A stretch of 64,000 nucleotides of DNA. Source: Guyparkeria sp016278265. Lineage in GTDB: Bacteria; Pseudomonadota; Gammaproteobacteria; Halothiobacillales; Halothiobacillaceae. Shown here piece after piece: positions 11,517-19,819 of the stretch. The notes below the pieces were generated by a model, which ran no database searches, was not told where the DNA came from, and saw only the letters and a program-made list of their open reading frames with translations. The stretch is from assembly GCF_044582145.1 (NCBI RefSeq), contig NZ_JBDODO010000001.1; one strand, written 5' to 3'. The position numbers and the translations under genes were made by a program. Position 1 is the stretch's first letter; every line of letters begins with the position of its first letter.

Positions 11517-11526
11517 TCGGCCGCGA

Positions 11527-11542
11527 TGTTTCCCGTGAAACA
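11527..11542. promoter_or_regulatory. parS centromere site
   Basis: TGTTTCCCGTGAAACA matches the parS consensus TGTTTCACGTGAAACA at 15 of 16 positions (position 7 is C instead of A). It lies in the short gap between yidC and mnmE, near the origin, where parS sites are expected. parA and parB are encoded in this window at 49-51 kb. Confidence 0.88.
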
Positions 11543-11575
11543 TCGCTCCCTTGCGGATCATAATCGGGCATTCGC

Positions 11576-12922
11576 GTGAGCGCGATTATGATTGACACGA
11601 TCTGCGCGGTGGCGACCGCCGCCGGGCGGGCCGGTGTCGGCGTCGTGCGGCTGTCCGGCCCCGAGGCGCTCGCTATCGTCCGACGCCTGAGCGGCATCGA
11701 GCCCCGCCCCCGGCACGCCCACTACGTCACGCTGAGCCGACCGGAAAGCGACGAGGTGCTGGACGACGGCATCCTGCTGTATTTCCCGGGGCCGCATTCC
11801 TACACCGGCGAGGACGTGGTCGAGTGGCAGGGGCACGGCAACCCGGTCCTGCTGGATGCCGCCGTCGCGGCGATGATCGCCTGCGGTGCGCGCATGGCCC
11901 GTCCCGGTGAGTTCACCGAGCGGGCCTTCCTCAATGGCCGCATGGACCTCGCGCAGGCCGAGGCCGTTGCCGACCTGATCGAGGCCGGTTCCACGCAGGC
12001 GGCCACGGCCGCGCGCCGGTCGCTGACCGGGGCATTCTCACGACGCGTGGATGCCTTCGTCGAGCACCTTATCCACCTGCGGATGTACATCGAGGCGGCC
12101 CTCGATTTCCCCGAAGAGGAGATCGATTTCCTCTCCGACACGCGCCTGCAAGACCAGCTGGCCGACCTGCGCGGGGAGCTGGTCGATCTGCTGGGCCGCA
12201 CCGGCGAGGGCGTGCGCCTGCGCGAAGGGCTGCAGCTCGTGATCGTCGGCCAGCCCAATGCCGGCAAGTCGAGTCTGCTCAACCAGCTGGCCGGCGAGTC
12301 GCGCGCGATCGTCACCGAGATTGCCGGCACCACCCGCGACGTCCTGCACGCTGAGATCATGCTCGACGGCCTGCCGCTGCACGTGATCGATACCGCCGGC
12401 CTGCGCGAGAGCCATGACCCAATCGAGCAGGAAGGCATTCGCCGGGCCTGGGAGGAGATCGAGCGCGCCGATCTGATCCTGCACCTGATCGACGGCGCGC
12501 GCGGTCGATCGGCCGAGGACGAGGCCACGCTGGCGCGCCTGCCCGACAAGCCGCTGCTGACCGTGATCAACAAGGTCGATCTGACCGACCAGTCCCCCTC
12601 CGATGCCGTTGACAATGGCACGCTGCGATTGAGCGCCCGGACCGGGGCGGGTGTGGACGCGTTGCGTCGCGAGCTGCGGCAGTTGGCCGGGGTCTCCGAT
12701 CGGACCGAGGACCCCTTCATTGCACGTCGTCGGCATCTTGAGGCTCTCGAACGTGCGCGGGAAAGCCTGACGGAGGCGTCGGATTCGCTGGCGCTGGGTG
12801 CCGGCGAACTGGCCGCCGAGTCATTGCGCCGTGCGCAGGCGGCGATGGAGGCGATCACGGGGCGCTACACGGCCGACGACCTGCTGGGCGAGATTTTCGG
12901 CAGCTTTTGTATCGGCAAGTGA
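11576..12922 (+). CDS. mnmE: tRNA modification GTPase MnmE
   Basis: This 448-residue GTPase works with MnmG to make 5-(carboxymethyl)aminomethyluridine at wobble position 34. The N-terminal folate-binding domain carries GRAGVGVVRLSG; the G domain shows GQPNAGKSSLLN, the DTAGLRE switch II and NKVD; the protein ends in FCIGK, the family's conserved terminal Cys motif. The GTG at 11576 is the longest start; ATG 11588 (MIDTICAV) is an alternative. In many relatives mnmG follows directly, but here mnmG is 33 kb away. Confidence 0.97.
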   Translation: MSAIMIDTICAVATAAGRAGVGVVRLSGPEALAIVRRLSGIEPRPRHAHYVTLSRPESDEVLDDGILLYFPGPHSYTGEDVVEWQGHGNPVLLDAAVAAMIACGARMARPGEFTERAFLNGRMDLAQAEAVADLIEAGSTQAATAARRSLTGAFSRRVDAFVEHLIHLRMYIEAALDFPEEEIDFLSDTRLQDQLADLRGELVDLLGRTGEGVRLREGLQLVIVGQPNAGKSSLLNQLAGESRAIVTEIAGTTRDVLHAEIMLDGLPLHVIDTAGLRESHDPIEQEGIRRAWEEIERADLILHLIDGARGRSAEDEATLARLPDKPLLTVINKVDLTDQSPSDAVDNGTLRLSARTGAGVDALRRELRQLAGVSDRTEDPFIARRRHLEALERARESLTEASDSLALGAGELAAESLRRAQAAMEAITGRYTADDLLGEIFGSFCIGK

Positions 12923-13035
12923 GCGATGTTATTCCAAGCGCCATGCTTGGTTGAAGGGCTGAATTCCCCGCGCTTTAATACCCGATCGATTTTTCTTGGG
13001 ATCGTCGGACTCCGTCCGGTGTTCCCTTCGGGTAG

Positions 13036-13602
13036 ATGAGTGCCGTTATGCTGTCGATGGAGTACCAGCCACCGATCGACATTCGACAGGTCACCGGCCG
13101 AGTGGTCGGGTTGGGGACCCACCGGGCCTTGCAGTCAAAGACCGATTGCAAGGGCATCATCACCCAGGCGAGTCGATCGCTTGCCGAGATTTCCGGATTC
13201 GCGGTCGACGAGCTGATCGATCAGCCGCACAACATCCTGCGTCATCCGGACATGCCCGATACCGTCTATTACCTGATGTGGCAGACGATCCAGGCGGGCG
13301 ATGAGTTCTTCGGCATCGTCAAGAATCGCTGCAAGAACGGCGATCATTATTGGGTGCTCACCCGCGTCGCGCCGGTCGTGCGCGATGGCCAGACGCAGGG
13401 TTACACCTCGGCCCGCTTCCTGCCGCGTGCGGACGTGGTACCGGAATGGGAGAAATTGTTTGCCGATATGCGCACCGCCGAACAGCGCAGCAGTCACGAC
13501 GACGAGCGACGCTTTGCACCCGCGATCGAGGTGATGAACCGTTTTGTTCGCCGTCACGGCTACGCCAGCCTGCCGCAAATGGTGCTGTCGTCACGGGCCT
13601 GA
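13036..13602 (+). CDS. Stand-alone Aer-like PAS domain protein
   Basis: This 188-residue soluble protein is essentially one PAS domain. The core ISGFAVDELIDQPHNILRHPDMPDTVYYLMWQTI and GIVKNRCKNGDHYWV closely follow the FAD-binding PAS of the aerotaxis receptor Aer (shown here in two parts; conserved Arg-His-Pro-Asp-Met-Pro and Lys-Asn-Gly-Asp-His-Tyr-Trp). There is no HAMP, methyl-accepting, kinase or GGDEF output domain and no membrane segment. It may sense redox state and act on a partner; the EAL and GGDEF genes nearby are candidates, by inference only. The start at 13036 has no strong ribosome-binding site, and ATG 13048 or 13057 is possible. Confidence 0.75.
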   Translation: MSAVMLSMEYQPPIDIRQVTGRVVGLGTHRALQSKTDCKGIITQASRSLAEISGFAVDELIDQPHNILRHPDMPDTVYYLMWQTIQAGDEFFGIVKNRCKNGDHYWVLTRVAPVVRDGQTQGYTSARFLPRADVVPEWEKLFADMRTAEQRSSHDDERRFAPAIEVMNRFVRRHGYASLPQMVLSSRA

Positions 13603-13619
13603 GAGCCACCTAGAACACC

Positions 13620-14165
13620 ATGTCGTTGCCTACGCGCCAACCCGCTGAACGTGACCCGTTATCGCTTGAGCCGGTAGGCCCCGATGATCTGGCCTGTGTC
13701 GCTGCGCTGGCCGACTTCATCTGGTGGCGCTGCTATCCGCCCATCATTGGCAGCGCGCAGGTCCATTACATGCTCGGGCGCGGTTACGCCTTGCCCGCGC
13801 TGCGCGAGGCGCAGCAGAACGGCACACGCTTTTCGTTGCTGCGGGTTGCCGGGAGGTCGATCGGGTTTTCCGCTTGGCGGCACGAACCGGATACGGCATT
13901 TCTCGACAAGCTCTATCTGCATCCGGGCTTCCACGGCAAAGGGGTGGGCCGGTGGCTGATCGAGGCCAGTTGTCGGCAGATGGCTAATGAGGGCGTCGAC
14001 CGGGTTCGATTGCGGGTCAATCGATACAATCACCCGGCCATACGCGCTTACGAACGTGCCGGTTTTCGCGTCTCGGGCAAGGATTGCCAGCCGATTGGCG
14101 GCGGGTTCGTCATGGATGATTACCTCATGAATCGCACGGGCCTTCTCGGGCTTTTGCTAAACTGA
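13620..14165 (+). CDS. GNAT family N-acetyltransferase
   Basis: This 181-residue protein has the GNAT fold signatures: LDKLYLHPGFHGKGVGRWLIE provides the acetyl-CoA pyrophosphate loop (G-K-G-V-G), and RLRVNRYNHPAIRAYERAGF is the typical motif B. It transfers an acetyl group from acetyl-CoA to an amine, but the substrate cannot be read from sequence. It starts 17 bases after the PAS gene and is followed by the EAL gene, so the three may be one unit. Confidence 0.85.
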   Translation: MSLPTRQPAERDPLSLEPVGPDDLACVAALADFIWWRCYPPIIGSAQVHYMLGRGYALPALREAQQNGTRFSLLRVAGRSIGFSAWRHEPDTAFLDKLYLHPGFHGKGVGRWLIEASCRQMANEGVDRVRLRVNRYNHPAIRAYERAGFRVSGKDCQPIGGGFVMDDYLMNRTGLLGLLLN

Positions 14166-14223
14166 CCAGCTGGCCTTGCCGTTTCGGTGGGTCATCGCTT
14201 GTCAGCGCCCCGGGAGGTTGTCG

Positions 14224-15018
14224 ATGCCGCAAGTGACCGAACTCAACGATCTGCAGGTGTTCCCTGACGGGGTGCGCCAAGTGACCTGCCGCGATTGCCT
14301 GGCCGAGGCCTCCAAGAAACTGGGTTTCTCGTTTTCCATGGCGTTTCAGCCGATCGTCGATATCGATCGTAACGAGATCTATGCCTACGAGGCGTTGGTC
14401 CGCGGGCCGAACGGGGAGTCGGCGGGCAGCGTGCTTGCGCAGGTCAACGATCAGAATCGCTATTACTTCGATCAGGCCGCGCGCGTGACCGCGATTCGCC
14501 TGGCAACCGAGTTGGGGATCGAGGCGCATCTGAGCATCAACTTCATGCCCAACGCCGTCTACAAGCCGGCGGCGTGCATTCGAGCGACGATGGAGGCGGC
14601 CGCCATCTACGGCTTTGACCCCAAGCGCCTGATCTTCGAGGTCACCGAGACCGAGCGCATCACCGATCGCAGCCACCTGCGGGCGATCTTCGACGAGTAT
14701 CGCGAGCGCGGGCTGATGCGGGCGATCGATGACTACGGTGAGGGGTTCGCGGGATTGAACCACCTGATCGAACTCGAGCCCGACCTGGTCAAGATCGATC
14801 TCAATCTGGTGCGTGGTGTGGATCAGCACCGCAGCAAACAGGCGGTGATCCGTTCGACCGCGATGATGTGCGAGGAAATGGGCATCGAACTGATTGCCGA
14901 GGGGGTCGAGACGCGCGAGGAATACGAGGCGTTGCGCGCGATGGGGCTCAACCGCTTCCAGGGATACTGGTTCGCCCGCCCCGGTTTCGAGACACTCCCC
15001 ACCGCCGAGATGCCCTGA
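14224..15018 (+). CDS. EAL domain protein (probable cyclic-di-GMP phosphodiesterase)
   Basis: This 264-residue protein is a single EAL domain with a short N-terminal extension containing CRDC. Catalytic positions look intact: YEALVRG (EAL motif), INFMPN (Asn), FEVTETE (Glu), AIDDYGEGFAGL (the Asp pair), LVKIDLNL (Lys), AEGVET (Glu) and FQGYWFARP (Gln). It should hydrolyse cyclic-di-GMP to pGpG. ATG 14224 is chosen because GGGAGG sits just upstream at 14212-14217; the open frame extends to 14176. No sensor or membrane domain is fused. selD follows after 96 bases. Confidence 0.88.
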   Translation: MPQVTELNDLQVFPDGVRQVTCRDCLAEASKKLGFSFSMAFQPIVDIDRNEIYAYEALVRGPNGESAGSVLAQVNDQNRYYFDQAARVTAIRLATELGIEAHLSINFMPNAVYKPAACIRATMEAAAIYGFDPKRLIFEVTETERITDRSHLRAIFDEYRERGLMRAIDDYGEGFAGLNHLIELEPDLVKIDLNLVRGVDQHRSKQAVIRSTAMMCEEMGIELIAEGVETREEYEALRAMGLNRFQGYWFARPGFETLPTAEMP

Positions 15019-15114
15019 TTCCGCCCCGCACATGGCCGCTCCGGATGCCGATCGGACGGGATCGACGTTCCACGTGGTCCCGCCAGTACCTGAACACACT
15101 TCATCGATGATTCC

Positions 15115-16182
15115 ATGCCTCAAGCCAAAGCAACTGATATCCGACTGACCCAATACAGTCACGGCGCGGGTTGTGGCTGCAAGATCGCCCCGGCCCTGCT
15201 CGACGACATGCTCGCCTCGAGCCTGGCCCCGATCCAGCCCGACCCTCGCCTGCTCGTGGGCAATGATTCGCGCGACGATGCCGCCGTCTTCGATCTAGGC
15301 GACGGCAGTGCGGTGATCTCGACCACCGATTTCTTCATGCCGATCGTGGACGACCCGTTCACCTTCGGGCAGATCGCGGCGACCAACGCCATCAGCGACG
15401 TCTATGCCATGGGCGGGCAACCGTTGCTCGCCATCGCCATCCTCGGCTGGCCGATCGACAAACTGGGCCCGGAGGTCGCCGCCGCGGTGATCGACGGCGG
15501 ACGCAGTGCCTGCTTTGATGCCGGCATCACGCTGGCCGGCGGGCACTCGATCGACGCGCCCGAACCCATCTTCGGCCTGGCCGTGACCGGCCGCGTCGAG
15601 CTCGACCGGCTCAAGCGCAACGACACCGCACGCGCCGGTGATCATCTCTTCCTGACCAAGCCGCTCGGGGTCGGCGTGCTGACCACGGCACAGAAGAACG
15701 GCGTGCTTGACGCCGCCCACGCCGATCTCGCCCCGCAGAGCATGACGCGCCTGAATCGGATCGGTCGGGAGCTGGCGACGATCGAGGCGGTCACTGCGAT
15801 GACCGATGTCACCGGCTTCGGGCTGGCCGGGCATTTGCTCGAGCTGGTTCGCGGCAGCCGTCTGCGCGCCGAGATCGACGTGGCGAGCCTGCCGCTGATC
15901 GAGGCGGTCGCCGACTACATCGCCGCCGGCCAGATGCCGGGTGGCACGGGACGGAATTTCGCCAGCTACGGACGCGATCTCGGCGAGATGAGCGCATTCG
16001 CCCGGGCGATCGTCTGTGATCCGCAGACCTCTGGTGGGCTGCTGGTGTCGGTCCGTCCCGAGGCGGCCGAGGCGGTTGCCTCGCTCCTGGCCGACGCCGG
16101 GTTGCATGCCGCTCCCATCGGACGCCTGCTCGAGGAGAACGAGGGCCCGCGCGTGGTCTTCCACGAGGGCGGCTTGGCGTGA
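15115..16182 (+). CDS. selD: Selenide, water dikinase (Cys form)
   Basis: This 355-residue enzyme makes selenophosphate from selenide and ATP, the selenium donor for selenouridine and selenocysteine. The N-terminal redox loop reads GAGCGCKIAP, with Cys in the position that is selenocysteine in some organisms. The glycine-rich ATP site (DDAAVFDLGDGSAVISTTDF) and the later TDVTGFGLAGHLLE are typical of the AIR synthase fold. It overlaps the next gene, selU, by four bases (GTGA), so selenophosphate probably feeds tRNA selenation. No selAB genes are in the window. Confidence 0.97.
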   Translation: MPQAKATDIRLTQYSHGAGCGCKIAPALLDDMLASSLAPIQPDPRLLVGNDSRDDAAVFDLGDGSAVISTTDFFMPIVDDPFTFGQIAATNAISDVYAMGGQPLLAIAILGWPIDKLGPEVAAAVIDGGRSACFDAGITLAGGHSIDAPEPIFGLAVTGRVELDRLKRNDTARAGDHLFLTKPLGVGVLTTAQKNGVLDAAHADLAPQSMTRLNRIGRELATIEAVTAMTDVTGFGLAGHLLELVRGSRLRAEIDVASLPLIEAVADYIAAGQMPGGTGRNFASYGRDLGEMSAFARAIVCDPQTSGGLLVSVRPEAAEAVASLLADAGLHAAPIGRLLEENEGPRVVFHEGGLA

Positions 16183-17303
16183 GCGGGCGTGCCGATCTGC
16201 CGATCGTGACCGATATTGCCTCGGTCTTTCTCGAGGATCGACCCCTGCTGGATGTGCGTGCGCCGGTGGAATTCGAACAGGGCGCGTTTCCCGGGGCAGA
16301 GAATCGGCCGCTGCTCACCGACGAGGAGCGCCACCAGGTCGGTATCCGTTACAAGGAAGCCGGCCAGGATGCCGCGATCGCGCTGGGATACCAGCTGGTT
16401 GATGCGCAGGAAAAGGCCCGCCGGGTGGCGCAATGGCAGGCGTTCGCCGAGGCCCATCCCGAGGGCCTGCTCTACTGTTTCCGTGGTGGGCTGCGCTCGC
16501 GACTGACCCAGCAGATGCTGTTCGAGGAGGCGGGGATCACCTATCCGCGTGTCGCCGGTGGCTACAAGGCCATGCGTCGGTTTCTGCTCGACGCACTGGA
16601 AACGCAGGCGATCGACGCGCCCCTGATCATGCTGGGTGGACGCACCGGGGTGGGCAAGACGCCGTTCCTGTTCCGCTTCGAACGGCATCTCGACCTCGAG
16701 GGGCGTGCGCGCCACAAGGGCTCGGCCTTCGGTCGCGAGCCGGAACCGCAGCCCATGCCGATCGACTTCGAGAACCAGGTCGCGATCGACCTGCTGCGCC
16801 TGCGACATCGTGCCCCGGACGAGCCGATCCTGGTGGAGGACGAGGGCAAGATGGTCGGTTCGCGACTGGTGCCGCCGACCCTGTTCGAGCGCATGCGCGT
16901 CTCGCCGCTGGTGGTGATCGAACGCCCCCTGGAGGAACGGGTCGAGCAGAGTCTCAAGGATTACATCATTGATCTGGAGGCCGGCTATCGGGCCAGGCTC
17001 GGCGGCGACCTCGAAGAGGTCGAAGCCCGGATGCGGGAGCATATCCTTGGCGCCATCGATCGGGTCGCCAAACGCCTGGGCGGCATGCGTCACCGCAAGG
17101 TGCGCCAGATGGCTGAGAGTGGGCTGGACGCTTGGTATGCCCACGGCCTGTCGGATGGCCTGCGAGACCTGATCCGCGTGATGCTGGTGGAGTACTACGA
17201 CCCGATGTACGACTACCAGTTGGAAAAAAAGCGCGATCGCATCATTTATCGGGGCGAGCCGGAAGCGGTGATGGAATGGCTGGCCAGGCGCGTGGGTTTT
17301 TAG
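16179..17303 (+). CDS. selU: tRNA 2-selenouridine synthase (SelU/MnmH)
   Basis: This 374-residue enzyme replaces sulfur with selenium at C2 of wobble 2-thiouridine, through a geranylated intermediate, using selenophosphate from SelD. The N-terminal rhodanese domain has the active-site Cys in LLYCFRGGLRSR. A P-loop domain follows with GGRTGVGKTPFL. The GTG start at 16179 overlaps the selD stop, which supports translational coupling. The target tRNAs (Lys, Glu, Gln) are the ones modified at position 5 by MnmEG, both also in this window. Confidence 0.96.
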   Translation: MSGRADLPIVTDIASVFLEDRPLLDVRAPVEFEQGAFPGAENRPLLTDEERHQVGIRYKEAGQDAAIALGYQLVDAQEKARRVAQWQAFAEAHPEGLLYCFRGGLRSRLTQQMLFEEAGITYPRVAGGYKAMRRFLLDALETQAIDAPLIMLGGRTGVGKTPFLFRFERHLDLEGRARHKGSAFGREPEPQPMPIDFENQVAIDLLRLRHRAPDEPILVEDEGKMVGSRLVPPTLFERMRVSPLVVIERPLEERVEQSLKDYIIDLEAGYRARLGGDLEEVEARMREHILGAIDRVAKRLGGMRHRKVRQMAESGLDAWYAHGLSDGLRDLIRVMLVEYYDPMYDYQLEKKRDRIIYRGEPEAVMEWLARRVGF

Positions 17304-17447
17304 TTCGGGACAGTCGCTGTGTGCACCGTCCAAGGATGAGCATCGCAAAGCGATAGCTACGATGTGACATCTCTGTTAGTTTGAATTTCCAGATGGCTAA
17401 CCCCTTATTAGTAGGGTCTAATTCAACAGGCGGACGGGGGCGGGGAG

Positions 17448-18866
17448 GTGTCGAACGTGAATTTGGCCTCACGAAGCATTCCTGCGCTTGAGACGCCCGA
17501 CATCAGCTTGCTGGATGCCCGGCCGACGGTGAGCGAACGCCGGTTCGCTTGGGGGTTGATCAGCCTGCTTCTCATCGGTTTCCTGCTAGCCATTCCTATT
17601 TCTGCCCAGCAGTGGACCGCCACCAATCTGCTGTTCGCTGCCGCGGGCATCGCCTGTTTCGTCGAGATTGCCACCGGTACCCTGCTGTTCACTCAGGCGA
17701 ACATTCTCCGAAATGACGCTATCCTCGTGCTCGCCTTGGCCTATCTGCTGGGCGGCTCGATCATTGGCATCAACCTGCTGATGGTCAATGACGTCCCGAC
17801 CCAGCTGTGGTTGTTCCGGGTTTGGCATAGCGTCTTCGTGCTCGGGGTGCTCGGCTATGCCTGGCTGGCGACCCGCGAGCGGCGGTTATTTACCCGCAGC
17901 CGCTTCTCGTCGCGCATGCGATACGGCCTGTTGGGCATCGGTGTGTTCCTCGGGATGGTGGTGCTGTACCTCGTCTACCGACCCTTTGCGTTGCCGGCGA
18001 TCATCAGCGAGACCGGGTACGTGACTCCCGCCAATCTGTGGGCCAATGGCATCCAACTGGTGCTGATCATGATCGCCGGTGGGCTGTTGGTTCGGCAAAA
18101 GGCGCACAATGTGCTCACTTTGTGGATGGCGGTGGTGGCCACGGCCGTGTTCATCGATATCGTGCTGTTCGTGCTGGGTGGCAAGCTCTTCAGTGCCGGG
18201 TTGTACCTGTCGAAGTTGAACAATCTTATTGCCGGCACCCTGATCTTCTGGATCATCCTGTACCACTACCTCCGGATCCAACGCGCACTGCTGCGCAACC
18301 GGGTCTGGCTGCTGCGAACGAATCAGACCCTGAAGCGCCGGTCGCTGAGCGATCCGCTGACCGGATTGCCAAATCGGGCCTGTCTTGAGCAGCATCTCAG
18401 TCAGGCGCTTTATCGGGCCGAGCGTCGGGGTACAGAATCGCTTGTGGCGGTGTGCCTGATCGATCTGGATAACTTCAAGCCGGTCAATGATCACCACGGA
18501 CACGAGATTGGTGATCGACTGCTCAGTGCATTGTCGCAACGATTGACGGCTGTCCTGCGCAAGGGCGAATTCCTGGCCCGGCTGGGTGGCGATGAGTTCG
18601 TGCTGGTGCTCGAGGATCTTGGGGATATCGAGGAACTGCAGCCGATCATGGACAGAATCGCCAGGGCCATGGCGCGCCCCTTCGTACTGGATGATGATCT
18701 GAGTCTCAGCGTGAACATAAGTATCGGGGTAGCGGTCTACCCGCAGGTGCGTACCGCCGAAGAGTTGATGCGCCGGGCGGATCAGGCCCTGTATCGCTCG
18801 AAGGACGCCAAGGATGAACGCCAACAAAGCTGGCAGCTGGATCCGGTCGAAGCGTTGAACGACTGA
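17448..18866 (+). CDS. Membrane-bound diguanylate cyclase (GGDEF)
   Basis: This 472-residue protein has about seven or eight membrane helices in residues 25-285 and a C-terminal GGDEF domain (about 300-465). SDPLTGLPNR and ARLGGDEFVLVLED are intact, so it should make cyclic-di-GMP from two GTP. The inhibitory site five residues before GGDEF reads RKGE rather than RxxD, so product inhibition may be weakened. The membrane part is a likely sensor of unknown signal. Start GTG 17448 is preceded by GGGGAGG. It stands between selU and cmoA with gaps on both sides. Confidence 0.9.
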   Translation: MSNVNLASRSIPALETPDISLLDARPTVSERRFAWGLISLLLIGFLLAIPISAQQWTATNLLFAAAGIACFVEIATGTLLFTQANILRNDAILVLALAYLLGGSIIGINLLMVNDVPTQLWLFRVWHSVFVLGVLGYAWLATRERRLFTRSRFSSRMRYGLLGIGVFLGMVVLYLVYRPFALPAIISETGYVTPANLWANGIQLVLIMIAGGLLVRQKAHNVLTLWMAVVATAVFIDIVLFVLGGKLFSAGLYLSKLNNLIAGTLIFWIILYHYLRIQRALLRNRVWLLRTNQTLKRRSLSDPLTGLPNRACLEQHLSQALYRAERRGTESLVAVCLIDLDNFKPVNDHHGHEIGDRLLSALSQRLTAVLRKGEFLARLGGDEFVLVLEDLGDIEELQPIMDRIARAMARPFVLDDDLSLSVNISIGVAVYPQVRTAEELMRRADQALYRSKDAKDERQQSWQLDPVEALND

Positions 18867-18913
18867 CGGCCCGCACGATGGTCTCGGCGCGGCATAGGCC
18901 TCATAATGTGGGC

Positions 18914-19708
18914 ATGGACAAGTCCGCCTACCCCCTCGCCAGCGGCGCGCCCGACCAGATCTACCGCGACGGTCAGCCATCGGCCGCCTTCGTATTCGAC
19001 GAGCGGGTCGCTGCCGTCTTCCCCGACATGATCGAGCGCTCGGTGCCCGGCTACGGCTTTGTGCTGCAGCTGGTCGCGGCGATCGCGCGCCGTCACGTAC
19101 GTTCTCACAGCCGAGTCTACGATCTGGGTTGTTCGCTCGGCGCCATGACCCTGTCGATTCGCTCGGCACTCGCCAGCATGGTCGACCCACCGGCCGATGT
19201 CGAATTGATTGGTGTGGACAACTCCCCGCCAATGATCGAGCGCGCGCGCGCGCAGCTGGCCGCCTTCCAGTCGCCCTACCGGACCGAACTCGTCTGCGAT
19301 GACCTCGTGACGGTCGAGCCGTCGAATGCCTCGATGGTGGTGCTGGGCTACACGCTGCAGTTCGTTGAACCTGAATCGCGTAATGCCGTCATCAGCCGGA
19401 TTCACGACGGATTGCTGCCCGGCGGGGTGCTCGTACTAGCCGAGAAGGTGCACGAGGCGGATCCCGGCGCCGAGTCGCTGATGACCGAGCTTCACCATGA
19501 CTTCAAGCGCGCCAATGGTTACTCCGAGCTGGAGATTGCCGGCAAGCGCCAGGCATTGGAAAACGTGCTGCTCACCGAGACGGCCACCAACCACGAGGAC
19601 CGCCTGCGGCAAGCCGGATTCAACGAGGTGGTGATGCTCTCGCGCCATTACGGGTTCTGCCTGTGGCTGGCGCGACGATGCAAAAAAACAACGGGAAGCA
19701 CTGGCTGA
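18914..19708 (+). CDS. cmoA: Carboxy-S-adenosyl-L-methionine synthase CmoA
   Basis: This 264-residue methyltransferase-fold enzyme converts SAM and prephenate to carboxy-SAM, the donor for uridine-5-oxyacetate at tRNA position 34. Diagnostic stretches are AFVFDERVAAVFPDMIERS, YDLGCSLGAMTLS (SAM loop), GVDNSPPMIERA and YTLQFV. The start at ATG 18914 (MDKSAYPLA) fits the family; an open frame extends to 18878. Its partner cmoB is normally adjacent but is here separated by an outer-membrane protein gene. Confidence 0.95.
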   Translation: MDKSAYPLASGAPDQIYRDGQPSAAFVFDERVAAVFPDMIERSVPGYGFVLQLVAAIARRHVRSHSRVYDLGCSLGAMTLSIRSALASMVDPPADVELIGVDNSPPMIERARAQLAAFQSPYRTELVCDDLVTVEPSNASMVVLGYTLQFVEPESRNAVISRIHDGLLPGGVLVLAEKVHEADPGAESLMTELHHDFKRANGYSELEIAGKRQALENVLLTETATNHEDRLRQAGFNEVVMLSRHYGFCLWLARRCKKTTGSTG

Positions 19709-19819
19709 GTGCCCTGTACCGTGAACCGCTCATGGCGGGACGAGACATACCTCTTATGCTGTGCGGCCCGTGCCGGATGACGGCGCTTTGGTGGCATGTG
19801 AACAACAGGGACGGAATCG

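Noticed and set aside
12934..12950. CCAAGC/GCTTGG hairpin after mnmE as a terminator
   Set aside because: The stem is only six pairs and no T tract follows.
15066..15081. CGTTCCACGTGGTCCC as a parS site
   Set aside because: It shares the CCACGTGG centre of some parS variants but differs at four or more of 16 positions and lacks the right arm.
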